Below are positions 16,822 through 24,949 of a stretch of DNA of 64,000 nt, one piece after another. Within the stretch, counting starts at the first letter, position 1, and each line of letters starts with the position of its first letter. The position numbers and the translations under genes were made by a program. Source of the stretch: JALZEG01 sp046263255. GTDB taxonomy: Bacteria > Actinomycetota > CADDZG01 > WHSQ01. The notes under the pieces are model-generated. The model was not told where the DNA came from, did no database searches, and was given only the letters and a program-made list of their open reading frames with translations. The stretch is taken from assembly GCA_046263255.1 (NCBI GenBank), contig JBHELD010000006.1, positions 1 to 64,000 on the forward strand. Direction: 5' to 3'.

Positions 16822-18678
16822 TTGAAAGCCAAGCTGCTGACGGCGCTGATCGTCGCGTTGCTGGTGGTGGCGGTGCTCTCCACCTACCTCGCCGTCGCCG
16901 TCGGGTCCGACCTGTACGAGGCGCGGTCGGTCCTGGCGGGGCCCGTCGGCGGGCTCGACCGGGACGCGCTGGAGAGGGCGCGCCACCACCTCGCCCGGGC
17001 GGACGAGCGTCTCGACGGCGTCGCCGCGAACGTCGTGTCGATGGTCCCGGTCGCGGGACACAGCGTACGGGCGATCGAGGACGTCACCGAGACGATGCTC
17101 CCCGTCGTCGACGCCGCGGACGCGCTGACGCGCAAGCTGGACGCGATCGAAAGCCTTCACGTCGTCGAGAACGGCATCATCCGGACCGACCTCCTGGGCG
17201 CGCTGCGGGGTCCGCTCATCCGCCAGGCCGCAGCCCTGGAGCGGCTCGTGACCGCCGCGCGCGAGCGCCGGTCGGGATGGCTCCCCCCGCCTCTATGGGA
17301 CACGCTGCTCGATCTGGAGCGACGCGCGACGAGCTACCTCGAGAGCGCACGGCGCGGGGCCGAGGCGGTTCGCCTGATGGCCCCGATGCTCGGCGGAACG
17401 GGGCCCCGCAAGTACCTGGTCGTGATGCTCAACAACGCGGAGCTTCGTGGCGCCGGGGGCATCCCGTCCGCCGCCGGGATCGTGAACGCGGTCGAGGGAC
17501 GCCTGACGCTCGGGCGTTTCCGCCACACGGTGGACCTCCGGGGGGCGCGCCCGTACGAGAAGGTCGCCGCCCCCGCCGACTTCAGGAGGCGGTTCGGCTT
17601 CTACAAGGCCGACACGACCTTCTGGACGAACATGACGTTCTCCCCGGACGTCCCCGACGTCGCGCTCGTCGCGGCGCGCGCGTTCAGGAAGGTCACCGGG
17701 AAGAAGGTCGACGGCGTCGTCTTCGTCGACCCCCGCGGGATCGCGGCGCTGATGCCGGAGGACGCCGCGGTATCGGTGGGGGGCACCGGTGTGGCGGTCG
17801 GGCGCGCCGACCTCGCCGACTACACGTATTCGGGGGTGTACGCGGACCTGGGCGGAGCGACCGAGAGGCGGCGGACGGCGCTCCTCGACCTCGGCGGGGG
17901 GGCGTTCGAGGCGATCCTCGCCGGCGGCGGGCTGGCAGGGCGCGCCACGCTCGAAGCCGCGGGGCGGGCCGTCGCCGCCGGCCACCTGCGCATCGTCTCG
18001 TTCGACGCGGCGGAGCAGAAGGTGCTCGACGCGCTGGATGCGGGGGGCGACCTCGACGGTGCGCCGGGCGACTCGCTGCTCGTCGCGGCGCAGAACTTCA
18101 GCGCCGACAAGATGGACTACTGGGTGAGGCGCAGGGTCGCGCACTCGTGCTCCGTGGACGAGCAGGCGGCGGCGTGCACCGCGCAGGTCACGCTCGTCAA
18201 CCGCGCCCCCGCCGGGCTCACTCGCTATGTCGCCGGCCGCCCCTACGGCGCGGCCGAGGACCTCGTCGAGCTGTACCTCCCCGCGGCGGCGACGGTGCGG
18301 TCCTTCGAGCTCGACGGGACCGCGCTCGAGACCGGGACCGACCGTCAGGACGGCCACGACGTCATCGGCACCTTCGTCGAGCTGCGCCCGGGCGAGCGCA
18401 GCCTGCTGGCGGTGTCGTACGACCTGCCGGTGGGGCCGAAGGGGTACACGCTCGAGGTGCTCCCCCAGCCGCTGGCGCACGACGCGCGCCTGGAGGTCTC
18501 GCTCGACGTCCCCGAGGCGTGGACGCTCCAGGGCGAGGGCGAGCGGGGGCCGGGCCGCCTCCGGTTCGCGGGACCGCTCGACCGCACCATGAGGTTCGCC
18601 GCGCGGCCGGCGGCGCGGAGCGGCCTGGCCGCGCTGTGGGAGGGCCTCGTCAGGTTCTGGAGAGAGCCGCTGTTCTAA
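16822..18678 (+). CDS. DUF4012 domain membrane protein
   Basis: 618 residues from TTG 16822, which lies 7 nt after TAGAGT (16809-16814), a leaderless arrangement. A short positive N-terminus and one transmembrane helix (LLTALIVALLVVAVLSTYLA) precede a large extracytoplasmic region. The DUF4012 hallmark RKYLVVMLNNAELRGAGGIP is followed by repeated beta-rich blocks. The function is unknown, but the family is common in actinobacterial envelope and polysaccharide loci. It overlaps the next convergent gene by 4 bp at the stop codons. Confidence 0.85.
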   Translation: MKAKLLTALIVALLVVAVLSTYLAVAVGSDLYEARSVLAGPVGGLDRDALERARHHLARADERLDGVAANVVSMVPVAGHSVRAIEDVTETMLPVVDAADALTRKLDAIESLHVVENGIIRTDLLGALRGPLIRQAAALERLVTAARERRSGWLPPPLWDTLLDLERRATSYLESARRGAEAVRLMAPMLGGTGPRKYLVVMLNNAELRGAGGIPSAAGIVNAVEGRLTLGRFRHTVDLRGARPYEKVAAPADFRRRFGFYKADTTFWTNMTFSPDVPDVALVAARAFRKVTGKKVDGVVFVDPRGIAALMPEDAAVSVGGTGVAVGRADLADYTYSGVYADLGGATERRRTALLDLGGGAFEAILAGGGLAGRATLEAAGRAVAAGHLRIVSFDAAEQKVLDALDAGGDLDGAPGDSLLVAAQNFSADKMDYWVRRRVAHSCSVDEQAAACTAQVTLVNRAPAGLTRYVAGRPYGAAEDLVELYLPAAATVRSFELDGTALETGTDRQDGHDVIGTFVELRPGERSLLAVSYDLPVGPKGYTLEVLPQPLAHDARLEVSLDVPEAWTLQGEGERGPGRLRFAGPLDRTMRFAARPAARSGLAALWEGLVRFWREPLF

Positions 18679-19001
18679 CCCCGGCGCGGCTTGCGGGCGA
18701 GCCGCACGAGGAACGTGCCGGCCCCGGTGAGGGCGGCGCCGATCAGCACGAAGCGCGTGAGGTCGGCCCCCGTGAACGGGACGTCCGACGGCGGGCTCGG
18801 CGTGGGACCGCGCGACGGGAACACGGTCGGGGGCACCGAGGGGGGGCCGGTCGGCGGGGGAGCCGACGGCGACGGCGAGAGGCTCGCGATGATGGTCCCG
18901 GTGGGCGGCGGATACGGGGGCTGGGCCTTTGCGCCCGCGCCGGCGATCCACAGGACTGCGAAGAGCAGCCCGATCACGACCGGCACCCTCAGGCCCCGCA
19001 T
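18675..19001 (-). CDS. Small secreted Pro-rich protein with LPXTG-like C-terminal anchor (VPFTG)
   Basis: 108 residues. The ATG at 19001 has AAGGAG upstream; the longer GTG start at 19028 has none. Residues 1-26 are a signal peptide (VPVVIGLLFAVLWIAGAGAKA). Residues 27-73 are a Pro/Ser/Thr-rich stalk. VPFTG at 74-78, a hydrophobic helix (83-99) and a basic tail (RLARKPRRG) form a sortase-type sorting signal with Val in place of Leu. It may be wall anchored or simply retained in the membrane. Its promoter (TATCAT, 19064-19059) is flanked by the TACG-N8-CGTA palindrome. Confidence 0.7.
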   Translation of the reverse strand: MRGLRVPVVIGLLFAVLWIAGAGAKAQPPYPPPTGTIIASLSPSPSAPPPTGPPSVPPTVFPSRGPTPSPPSDVPFTGADLTRFVLIGAALTGAGTFLVRLARKPRRG

Positions 19002-19088
19002 CTCGTCTCCTTCCACCGGTGCGAGCACGTGCGCGCGAACGTCCCGCGCGGACGCCTCATGATAGGGCTCGTCTTGCCGACCCTACGA

Positions 19089-19104
19089 TACGCGTCCCGG
19101 CGTA
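19089..19104. promoter_or_regulatory. TACG-N8-CGTA palindrome (operator candidate 1a)
   Basis: TACGCGTCCCGGCGTA, a 16-bp dyad centred about 35 bp upstream of the minus-strand -10 (TATCAT) of the VPFTG protein gene, near -44 from its expected start site. It is almost the same as the site at 29848-29863, which sits at the same distance from the -10 of the Cys-rich Tat protein. It is probably a transcription-factor site; the factor is unknown. Confidence 0.55.
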
Positions 19105-19149
19105 TGTCTCCTACAGTCCACCGGTGCCGATCCGGGGGCGTCACCGCAG

Positions 19150-19177
19150 GTAGGGGCGCCGGCGGCGCCCGGCCTAC
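19150..19177 (+). other. Hairpin between paired palindromes
   Basis: GTAGG/CCTAC outer arms and GGCGCC/GGCGCC inner arms around a GGC tip, with a 3-nt CGG bulge, lie upstream of the O-antigen-ligase-like gene. The equivalent region at 29887-29903 also carries a hairpin (GTCTTG/CAAGAC). It may be a terminator, a protein site or an accident of high G+C. Confidence 0.35.
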
Positions 19178-19190
19178 GACGCAGAACGTA
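19175..19190. promoter_or_regulatory. TACG-N8-CGTA palindrome (operator candidate 1b)
   Basis: TACGACGCAGAACGTA lies exactly 86 bp centre to centre from the site at 19089-19104. It shares CTACGACG and ACGTAG with the site at 29934-29949. It sits 89 bp upstream of the O-antigen-ligase-like gene start. Confidence 0.55.
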
Positions 19191-19278
19191 GCCCGAGCGG
19201 AAGGCCCGTAAGCGCCCCGCGGCGAGATTCGCTGCCAGGTATTGGTAGCACGGCCGCAACGCCGCATAATCTGGTGCT

Positions 19279-20706
19279 ATGGCAACCGCCGCTCCCCCGC
19301 GCCCCGCGCGCCTGCGCCGCCGCCTGGTCCAGCCGGCGGGGCTCCCGGTCTCGCCCGACGAGCGCCGGCGGGGGCGCCACCTGCGCCGGCTGCTCGCGCC
19401 GCTGCTGTTCGCGAGCGTCCTGACCGTGCCGCTGCTCCTGCCGCCGATCGGCGCGAACGCGGTTCCCGCCGACGTGTTCAACGCCGCCTTCGTCGTGCTG
19501 GGGGCCGCGGTCCTGCTCCGCACGCGCGCCCGCATGCGGATCCCGCTCGGGGGGAGCTATCTCCTGATCCTCACGGGGGGCCTGGTCGCGGTGACGCAGT
19601 CGGTCGTCCCCAAGGAGTCGATCGTCGCGGTCGTCCAGGACGCCTACCTCTTCGTGTGGTTCGTGATCGTCGTGAACTTCCTCGTCTCCGGCGACGGACG
19701 CGCGGCGCGCTGGGTGGCTTCGGTCTGGAGCGCCGTCGGCGTCGCGGCCGCTCTCGTCGTTTGGGGGGCGTGGCTCGGGTACCCCGAAGACATCCCGATG
19801 CTGTTCCGCTACCCCCTCGTCGACGCGTGGGGCCGGTCGGAGGGGACCTTCCGTGACCCCAACATGGCCGGCAACTACCTCGTGCTGTCGCTCTTCGTCC
19901 TGTGGGCGGCGCCGCGCCCGCGGACGGTCGCGGCGAAGCTGCTCCTCACCGTGCCGTTCGTCCTCGGCATCTACGTTACGCAGTCGATCACCGCGCTCGT
20001 CACGCTCGCGGGAGGCGCGCTCGTCGCGGCGACGATCGCCTTCGTCGCGCGCCGCGAGGCCGTGGTCGCGGCCGTGATGGCCGTGGTCGCCGCGGCCCTC
20101 GTCGCGGTCGTCGTGCTCCCGCAGACCTTCCTCGCCGACCCCTCCGAGGTGACTGCCTCTCTGGGCGAGAACGAGCTCTTCGACGAGTCGCTCGGGCGGA
20201 GCAACTCGAGCCTCAGCCTGCGCGCGCAGCGCTGGGAAGAGGCGTTCCAGCTCTTCGGGAGCAGCATCATCCTCGGCGTCGGGCCGTCGTCGACGGACGA
20301 GTCGCTCGCCGAGCGCGGCGCGCCGCTGACCGGCGAGATCCATAACGACTACATGGCGGGGCTGCTCGAGCGGGGGCTGCTCGGCGCGCTCGGGAACGTC
20401 TTCCTGTTCGTCGTCGTGGCGGCGTGGTCGGTGCGCGTCGGCCTGGACGAGACGCTGGCGGCGCAGGGGTGGCGGCCGGCCGCGCTCGCCGGCGGCGTCG
20501 TCGTGATCCTCATGGCCGCGATGAGCCTCGAGACGCTGCACTTCCGTCACGTCTGGCTCTTCTTCGCGCTGGTGGTCGCTCTAGGGATGAGGGGCGCCGC
20601 GGCCCCCGCGGGCGCAGGCGGTCCGGTCGCGCCGGCGACCTTCGAGCGCCGTCCGCGTCCGCCGGCGCTGAGCGTGGGACGGCGGCTCCTACCGCCGAGG
20701 GCCTAG
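19279..20706 (+). CDS. O-antigen ligase/polymerase-like (Wzy_C type) membrane protein
   Basis: 475 residues with around ten or more hydrophobic helices. The Wzy/O-antigen-ligase signature region is present: GTFRDPNMAGNYLVLSLFVL, a long extracytoplasmic loop (~residues 285-355) and HNDYMAGLLERGLLGALG, where the conserved His and following acidic residue lie. Such enzymes polymerise or ligate lipid-linked oligosaccharides at the outer membrane face. ATG 19279 is preceded by CATAAT/TAATCT 6-8 nt upstream. It overlaps the convergent glycosidase-like gene by 4 bp. Confidence 0.8.
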   Translation: MATAAPPRPARLRRRLVQPAGLPVSPDERRRGRHLRRLLAPLLFASVLTVPLLLPPIGANAVPADVFNAAFVVLGAAVLLRTRARMRIPLGGSYLLILTGGLVAVTQSVVPKESIVAVVQDAYLFVWFVIVVNFLVSGDGRAARWVASVWSAVGVAAALVVWGAWLGYPEDIPMLFRYPLVDAWGRSEGTFRDPNMAGNYLVLSLFVLWAAPRPRTVAAKLLLTVPFVLGIYVTQSITALVTLAGGALVAATIAFVARREAVVAAVMAVVAAALVAVVVLPQTFLADPSEVTASLGENELFDESLGRSNSSLSLRAQRWEEAFQLFGSSIILGVGPSSTDESLAERGAPLTGEIHNDYMAGLLERGLLGALGNVFLFVVVAAWSVRVGLDETLAAQGWRPAALAGGVVVILMAAMSLETLHFRHVWLFFALVVALGMRGAAAPAGAGGPVAPATFERRPRPPALSVGRRLLPPRA

Positions 20707-22058
20707 CAGCTCCGGAAGAACAGGATGCGGTGGTCGCACCTCCAGGAGGTGCGCGCCTCGCGCCGGAACACCGTCACCTTCAGCACCGCCGGCTTGGAGC
20801 GGTTGCCGGCGCCGTCGAACGCCCTGACGGTGTACACGTGCCGCCCGTGCAGGGACTTCGGGTCGAGGAAGCTCGTCGACCTCGTGCGGCCGATCCGCTT
20901 GCCGTCCCGCCGAACGACGTAGCCCCTGACGGCCCGGTCGTCGCGCGCCTCCTTCCACCAGAGGTACGAGCCGCTGTCGAGCGCCGCCGAGAGCAGCCCG
21001 TGCGGAGCGGTGGGGGCCCGGCGGTCGGCGCGCCCCGCGTGTCCGGGCCGCGCCTCGGGACGCATCGAGCCCGGCCGGGGTGCCGGAAGCGGCAGAGGCG
21101 ACGCGGTCGTCTGGGGGTCGGGGACCGGCGCCGGATCGCCGGACGGAACCGTCGGAGCGGGCGCCGGGGCCGGCGTCGTGCCCGCAGCAGGTGTCGCGGT
21201 GGGAGCCGGCGACGGGCTCGCGGACGGAGTGGGCGCCGGCGCGGGGGCGGCCGCTCCGAACGTCCGGGCGTTCTGCTCCCTCAGCACCGCGAGGTGGTCG
21301 GGCCTCGTCTCGACCTGCCCCTCGTTCCAGTGGTAGACGAAGTACCCCTCCATCCCGGTCCGGGCCCAGCGGTCGAACTGGCGCTCGAGCTCCTCGGCCG
21401 TCGGCACCCGGTACCAGCCGTCGGCGAAGTCCTGCAGGATCGCCCAGTACCGGTCGACCCCGTCCTTGGCGGCCTCCTCCACGGCCACGTCGATGTCGGA
21501 GTACTTGCACGACGTCCACGAGTACGCGCAGGGGTAGATGTCGAGGCCCATGATGTCGGTCGTGCCCGCGAAGTGCTGGTACGGGAACCCCTCGCGTCCG
21601 TCCCACGCGGCGACGACGACGTAGGTGGGCTTCGAGGGATCGAGCGACTCGACGAGCCGGGCGCGCTCTGCGATCTCCGCAGGCGAGTCCGGGCACTGGC
21701 GGTAGTTCGGCTCGTCCGCGACGTTGTAGGCGACGATCGCCTCGTGGCCGCGGATCGCGGTGACGGTCTCACGGACCCACGCGTCGTCGCGCTCGAAGCT
21801 GCACGTCGCGTTGTCGTAGCCGAAGAGCCACACGAGGCCGCCGAGCCCCTGCGCCGCCAGGCCGTCGAGGTGGTCGCGCCACGGCTGCACCGTCACGGTG
21901 TTGAAGCCGGTGGCGCGCAGCGTCGCGGTTCCGGAGGGGCTTGCGTCGCGGCCGTAGACGCCGCGGACGAAGCTAGGGGTGGCGGAGGCCGCCGTGGTGA
22001 CCAGCGGTGCACAAGTCAGCGCGACGCCGACCATGCTCGCGAGGAGCTTGCTCTTCAT
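20703..22058 (-). CDS. Secreted glycoside-hydrolase-like protein with C-terminal fibronectin III-like domain, behind a c-di-GMP riboswitch
   Basis: 451 residues: signal peptide (1-26, ending AASA), a predicted TIM-barrel-like catalytic domain (27-~265), a Pro/Ala/Thr-rich linker (~267-345) and a FnIII-like domain. The catalytic domain has FVRGVYGRD, AYNVADEPN (D115-E116), MGLDIYP and FVYHWNEG (E246). The paired acidic motifs suggest a retaining glycosidase of clan GH-A type, but the family and substrate are not recognised. ATG 22058 has GGGAG upstream, directly after the riboswitch. A paralogue lacking linker and FnIII lies just upstream at 22592-23434. Confidence 0.75.
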   Translation of the reverse strand: MKSKLLASMVGVALTCAPLVTTAASATPSFVRGVYGRDASPSGTATLRATGFNTVTVQPWRDHLDGLAAQGLGGLVWLFGYDNATCSFERDDAWVRETVTAIRGHEAIVAYNVADEPNYRQCPDSPAEIAERARLVESLDPSKPTYVVVAAWDGREGFPYQHFAGTTDIMGLDIYPCAYSWTSCKYSDIDVAVEEAAKDGVDRYWAILQDFADGWYRVPTAEELERQFDRWARTGMEGYFVYHWNEGQVETRPDHLAVLREQNARTFGAAAPAPAPTPSASPSPAPTATPAAGTTPAPAPAPTVPSGDPAPVPDPQTTASPLPLPAPRPGSMRPEARPGHAGRADRRAPTAPHGLLSAALDSGSYLWWKEARDDRAVRGYVVRRDGKRIGRTRSTSFLDPKSLHGRHVYTVRAFDGAGNRSKPAVLKVTVFRREARTSWRCDHRILFFRSC

Positions 22059-22070
22059 CGACTTCTCCCA

Positions 22071-22151
22071 GGTTCGGCAGCTGGGCGACCCCTCCGGAGA
22101 GGACGGGGCCCCTGGCTTTGCGTCCCTGCGTTGCCGCAGGTTTGCCTTTTC
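22071..22151 (-). promoter_or_regulatory. Cyclic di-GMP-I (GEMM-I) riboswitch
   Basis: Read on the minus strand the aptamer runs GGCAAACC, a CTGCG-GCAA-CGCAG stem with GNRA tetraloop, the highly conserved GGGACGCAAAGCC, then a GGGGCCCC...GGAGGGG stem and CAGCTGCC closing P1 with GGCA. All the hallmark GEMM-I blocks occur in order and spacing. It ends about 13-18 nt before the ATG of the secreted glycosidase-like gene and abuts the GGGAG ribosome site, so control may be at translation. Whether c-di-GMP turns the gene on or off cannot be told. Confidence 0.9.
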
Positions 22152-22260
22152 GTTCTGGCGCTACAGAGAGAGCATCGGCGCCGTAGGGGAGACCTTTAGC
22201 AAGGTTTTCCAGGCGACGAGGGCTGTGCGGCGGTGAGTCTTTCCCGGGCGGTTGCGGGCG

Positions 22261-22279
22261 CTACCGCGGCCCCGGCGCC
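22261..22279. repeat. 19-bp direct repeat, left copy
   Basis: CTACCGCGGCCCCGGCGCC occurs here and again at 22592-22610, where it is the 3' end (last codons and stop) of the glycosidase-like paralogue. The copies are 331 bp apart and bracket a segment with a broken reading frame. Confidence 0.75.
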
Positions 22280-22310
22280 GCGAGCACCTCGAAGTCGAAT
22301 CCCGGGGGCC

Positions 22311-22591
22311 GTGGGAGTCGACGAGCTCGACTTCCTTTCACTGTGGGCATACGTCGAGGTCGACGAGGCGGACGAGCGCTCGTTCGGGGCTGCAGAGAGA
22401 GCGGTCGCATATTTCGAGACGACGTCGACGCCGATCTCGCTGACGATGGCGCAAGAGGAGGACGGGATCGTTCCGTCGACCGTCTTCGCGCCGGTCGACG
22501 AGCGACCTTCCTCGACGCGGTCATCGCGTCGATCGCGGAGGCCTCGGAGGGCCTGCGCGAGCAGAAGCAGCTCTACCCGCAGCAGGGCGGT
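22311..22591 (+). pseudogene. Frameshifted coding remnant between direct repeats
   Basis: From GTG 22311 one frame reads VGVDELDFLSLWAYVEVDEA and on to STVFAPVDE near 22502, with G/C-ending codons. It then loses coding character, while the next frame continues TFLDAVIASIAEASEGLREQ from 22505. A single-base shift near 22500 would join them into ~85 residues. No family is recognised. The piece runs into the antisense of the glycosidase-like gene without its own stop. I read it as a decayed small gene; it could also be noise in high-G+C DNA. Confidence 0.35.
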
Positions 22592-22610
22592 CTACCGCGG
22601 CCCCGGCGCC
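22592..22610. repeat. 19-bp direct repeat, right copy
   Basis: Identical to 22261-22279. Here it encodes the last residues (APGPR and stop) of the minus-strand glycosidase-like protein, so the left copy looks like a duplicated 3' gene end. Confidence 0.75.
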
Positions 22611-23434
22611 CTCAGGAGGTTGTTCTTCGCCAGCACGGCGAGGTGGTCGGGCTTCGATTCCACGTCGCCCTCGTTCCAGTGGTAGACGAAGTAGCCCTCC
22701 ATGCGCGACCGCGCCCAGCGATCGAACTGCTCCTCCAGCTCCGCCGCCGTCGGCGAGCGGTACCAGCCGTCGTCGAAGTCCTGCAGTACCGCCCAGTAGC
22801 GTTCGACGCCGTCCTCGTCGGCCGCGGCGATCGCCTCGTCGACGATCTCCATCCGGCACTCCGGTGTCTGGTGCCAGCACGGATAGACGTCGAGCCCCAT
22901 CACGTCGGTCGTCCCGGCGAAGTGCTGGTACGGGTAGCTCTCGCGGCCGTCCCAGGTCGGGATCACGACGTACGTCGGAGGTCCCGGGTCGAGCGAGTGG
23001 ATCAGGTCGGAGCGGGCGCGGACCTGCTCGGGGACGTGCGGGCATCCCGGGTCCACCCGCGCGAAGCTCGGCTCGTCCGCGACCTGGTAGGCGAGGATCG
23101 CGGGGTGGCCGGCGATCGCGCCGACCGCTCGCCTGACCCACCGGTCGTCCTTCTCGAAGACGCACCGCTCGTCGTCGTAGTCCCACAGCCACACGACGCC
23201 CTTCATCGCGGCGGCGTCGAGGGCGTCCAGCTCCTCCCGCCGCGGCCCCACCGTGACCGCGTCGAACCCCGCGGCCCGGATCAGCCCCATCCCCGAGGGC
23301 GTTGAGTCGCGGCCGTAGACGCCGCGGACGAATCCCCGGTCCCGGGGGGCTTCGGCGCCCGCCGGGACGGCGGCCGGGGGGGCGGCGCACAGCGCCGCCA
23401 GAGCGGCCGCGACGCACCACGCTCGCCCGTTCAC
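22592..23434 (-). CDS. Secreted glycoside-hydrolase-like paralogue without FnIII domain
   Basis: 280 residues from GTG 23434, which has GAGGAGG 5 nt upstream. A signal peptide (CVAAALAALCAAPPAAVPAG) is followed by one domain closely matching the riboswitch-controlled protein: FVRGVYGRDSTPSGMGLIRA, AYQVADEPSF, MGLDVYP and FVYHWNEGDVESKPDHLAVL are shared. It ends where the paralogue's Pro-rich linker would begin. There is no c-di-GMP aptamer upstream. It follows the flippase gene by 53 bp on the same strand and may be in that operon. Substrate unknown. Confidence 0.75.
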   Translation of the reverse strand: MNGRAWCVAAALAALCAAPPAAVPAGAEAPRDRGFVRGVYGRDSTPSGMGLIRAAGFDAVTVGPRREELDALDAAAMKGVVWLWDYDDERCVFEKDDRWVRRAVGAIAGHPAILAYQVADEPSFARVDPGCPHVPEQVRARSDLIHSLDPGPPTYVVIPTWDGRESYPYQHFAGTTDVMGLDVYPCWHQTPECRMEIVDEAIAAADEDGVERYWAVLQDFDDGWYRSPTAAELEEQFDRWARSRMEGYFVYHWNEGDVESKPDHLAVLAKNNLLRAPGPR

Positions 23435-23487
23435 GGCGCCTCCTCGTCGATGCGGCTCATCCCGAATACGGTCGCAGGATTGCCAAT

Positions 23488-24903
23488 TCATGGCAACCCC
23501 TCCCGCGAGCCCCCGTCGACCCTCCGCTCGGGGGCGTCGGGCAGCCGCTCCCCGGTGGCGAGCGCCGGCCCCACGTCCTTGCGCCGCAGGAGCGACGCCG
23601 CCAGCGACCACGCCTCCCGCGCCTCCTGCGCCAGTCCGGGCGACGGCTCGTCGCGGGGCATGACCCTCCGGAACGCGACGTACATCAGGATCGCTCCGAG
23701 CCAGTAGGCGGCGGCGGAAGCCACCGCGGCCCCCGTCGCCCCATACCGAGGGATCAGCGCCACGTCGAGCGCCACGATCGTTACCAGGGTCGCCACGGTG
23801 ATGCCGGAGGACAGCGCCTGGCGTCGTTGTGCCAGCAGCGCGCTCCTCAGCACGATCCTGACGGCCATGCCGACGAGCGCGACGGCGAGGATCCGGAGCG
23901 GCAGGACGGAGCCCTCGAACTCGCTCCCGAACAGGACCCGCACCAGCAGCGGCGCGAGCAGCCCGACGACCGCCGCAGTCGCCGCGGTCGCCGCGACCAC
24001 GATCATCAGCACCTTGCGCGTGAGCGAGCGCGCCGCTCGCGGAGCGCGCGCGGCGGCCTCGGGAAGCAGCACCGACGACGCCGCGGTCGGCAGGTAGAAC
24101 ATGACCTCCGCGCCGTTGACCGCGGCGGTGTAGACGCCGAGCTCCGCGGCCCCCCTGCTCGCGCCGAGCATGAGCGTGTCGAACCGTCGTATCGGAAGGT
24201 CCGCCAGAGCCCCGACGTGCGCGGGGAGCCCGTAGCGCAACAGGCGCGGGGCGGCATCCCGCAGACGCGCGGCGCCGGCGACACCGATGCGCCGGACCGA
24301 CACGACGACGACCAGCACGAACCCGGCGACGCGGCTCGCGACCCACGACGCGACCGCGACGGTCGCTCCGTCGTTCCCCGTGGCGACCGCCGTCGCGACG
24401 TAGAGCACGAGCGCGACCACCGGCATCGCGATCCGGACGAGGTTCGCCGACGCGGCGTGGCCGCTGCCGATCAGCGCCGCGTCCAGCGCTATCTGCACCG
24501 TCATCAGCCCGGTGATCGCGAGGCCCGCGCCGAGCAGCGCGTCCGACACCGATCCCGGGACCCACTCGGGCCGCCACGCGAACAAGCCCCACGCGACCGC
24601 CGCGAGGACCGTGCCCGAGACGAGGCCGACCACGATCGACGTCGTGACGAGCTCCGGGCGCGCCTCGGGCTCGGTGCCGCCGTGGAACAGGTTCGCAGGA
24701 TCGAGGCCGAGCGTGCTCCCGTACCCGAGGAGCAACGGGACCGCGGTGACGAAGGCCACGGCGCCGCGGGCCGAGGGGCCGGCGAGGCGCGCCACGAGCA
24801 GCGCGAACGCGAAGTAGGCGAGGGCGGCGGCGACGTCGGAGACGAACAGCGAGGCCGAGGCCCGTGCCAGGCGCGGTGTCTCGTGGAGGTCGTCTCGTCG
24901 CAC
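23488..24903 (-). CDS. Wzx/MATE-type polysaccharide flippase
   Basis: 471 residues with about 12-14 hydrophobic helices. The N-terminal SLFVSDVAAALAYFAFALLV and the overall pattern match MVF/PST-type lipopolysaccharide exporters that move lipid-linked oligosaccharide across the membrane. The GTG start at 24903 follows TAGCAT by 9 nt. It is divergent from a GT4 gene across 46 bp. The combination of flippase, Wzy-like polymerase, Wzz/BY-kinase and initiating transferase in this window gives a complete Wzx/Wzy-type set. Confidence 0.8.
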   Translation of the reverse strand: MRRDDLHETPRLARASASLFVSDVAAALAYFAFALLVARLAGPSARGAVAFVTAVPLLLGYGSTLGLDPANLFHGGTEPEARPELVTTSIVVGLVSGTVLAAVAWGLFAWRPEWVPGSVSDALLGAGLAITGLMTVQIALDAALIGSGHAASANLVRIAMPVVALVLYVATAVATGNDGATVAVASWVASRVAGFVLVVVVSVRRIGVAGAARLRDAAPRLLRYGLPAHVGALADLPIRRFDTLMLGASRGAAELGVYTAAVNGAEVMFYLPTAASSVLLPEAAARAPRAARSLTRKVLMIVVAATAATAAVVGLLAPLLVRVLFGSEFEGSVLPLRILAVALVGMAVRIVLRSALLAQRRQALSSGITVATLVTIVALDVALIPRYGATGAAVASAAAYWLGAILMYVAFRRVMPRDEPSPGLAQEAREAWSLAASLLRRKDVGPALATGERLPDAPERRVDGGSREGLP

Positions 24904-24949
24904 GGGTCAGCGATGCTACCCGGCCCCCCTCCCGCCTAGACTCCGCGGG

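Noticed and set aside
22290..22310. tRNA T-arm-like GTCGAATCCCGGGGG
   Set aside because: No acceptor, D or anticodon arms can be built around it.
22570..23305. Plus-strand frame over the second glycosidase-like gene
   Set aside because: Antisense shadow; the minus strand has a signal peptide, conserved motifs and a paralogue.
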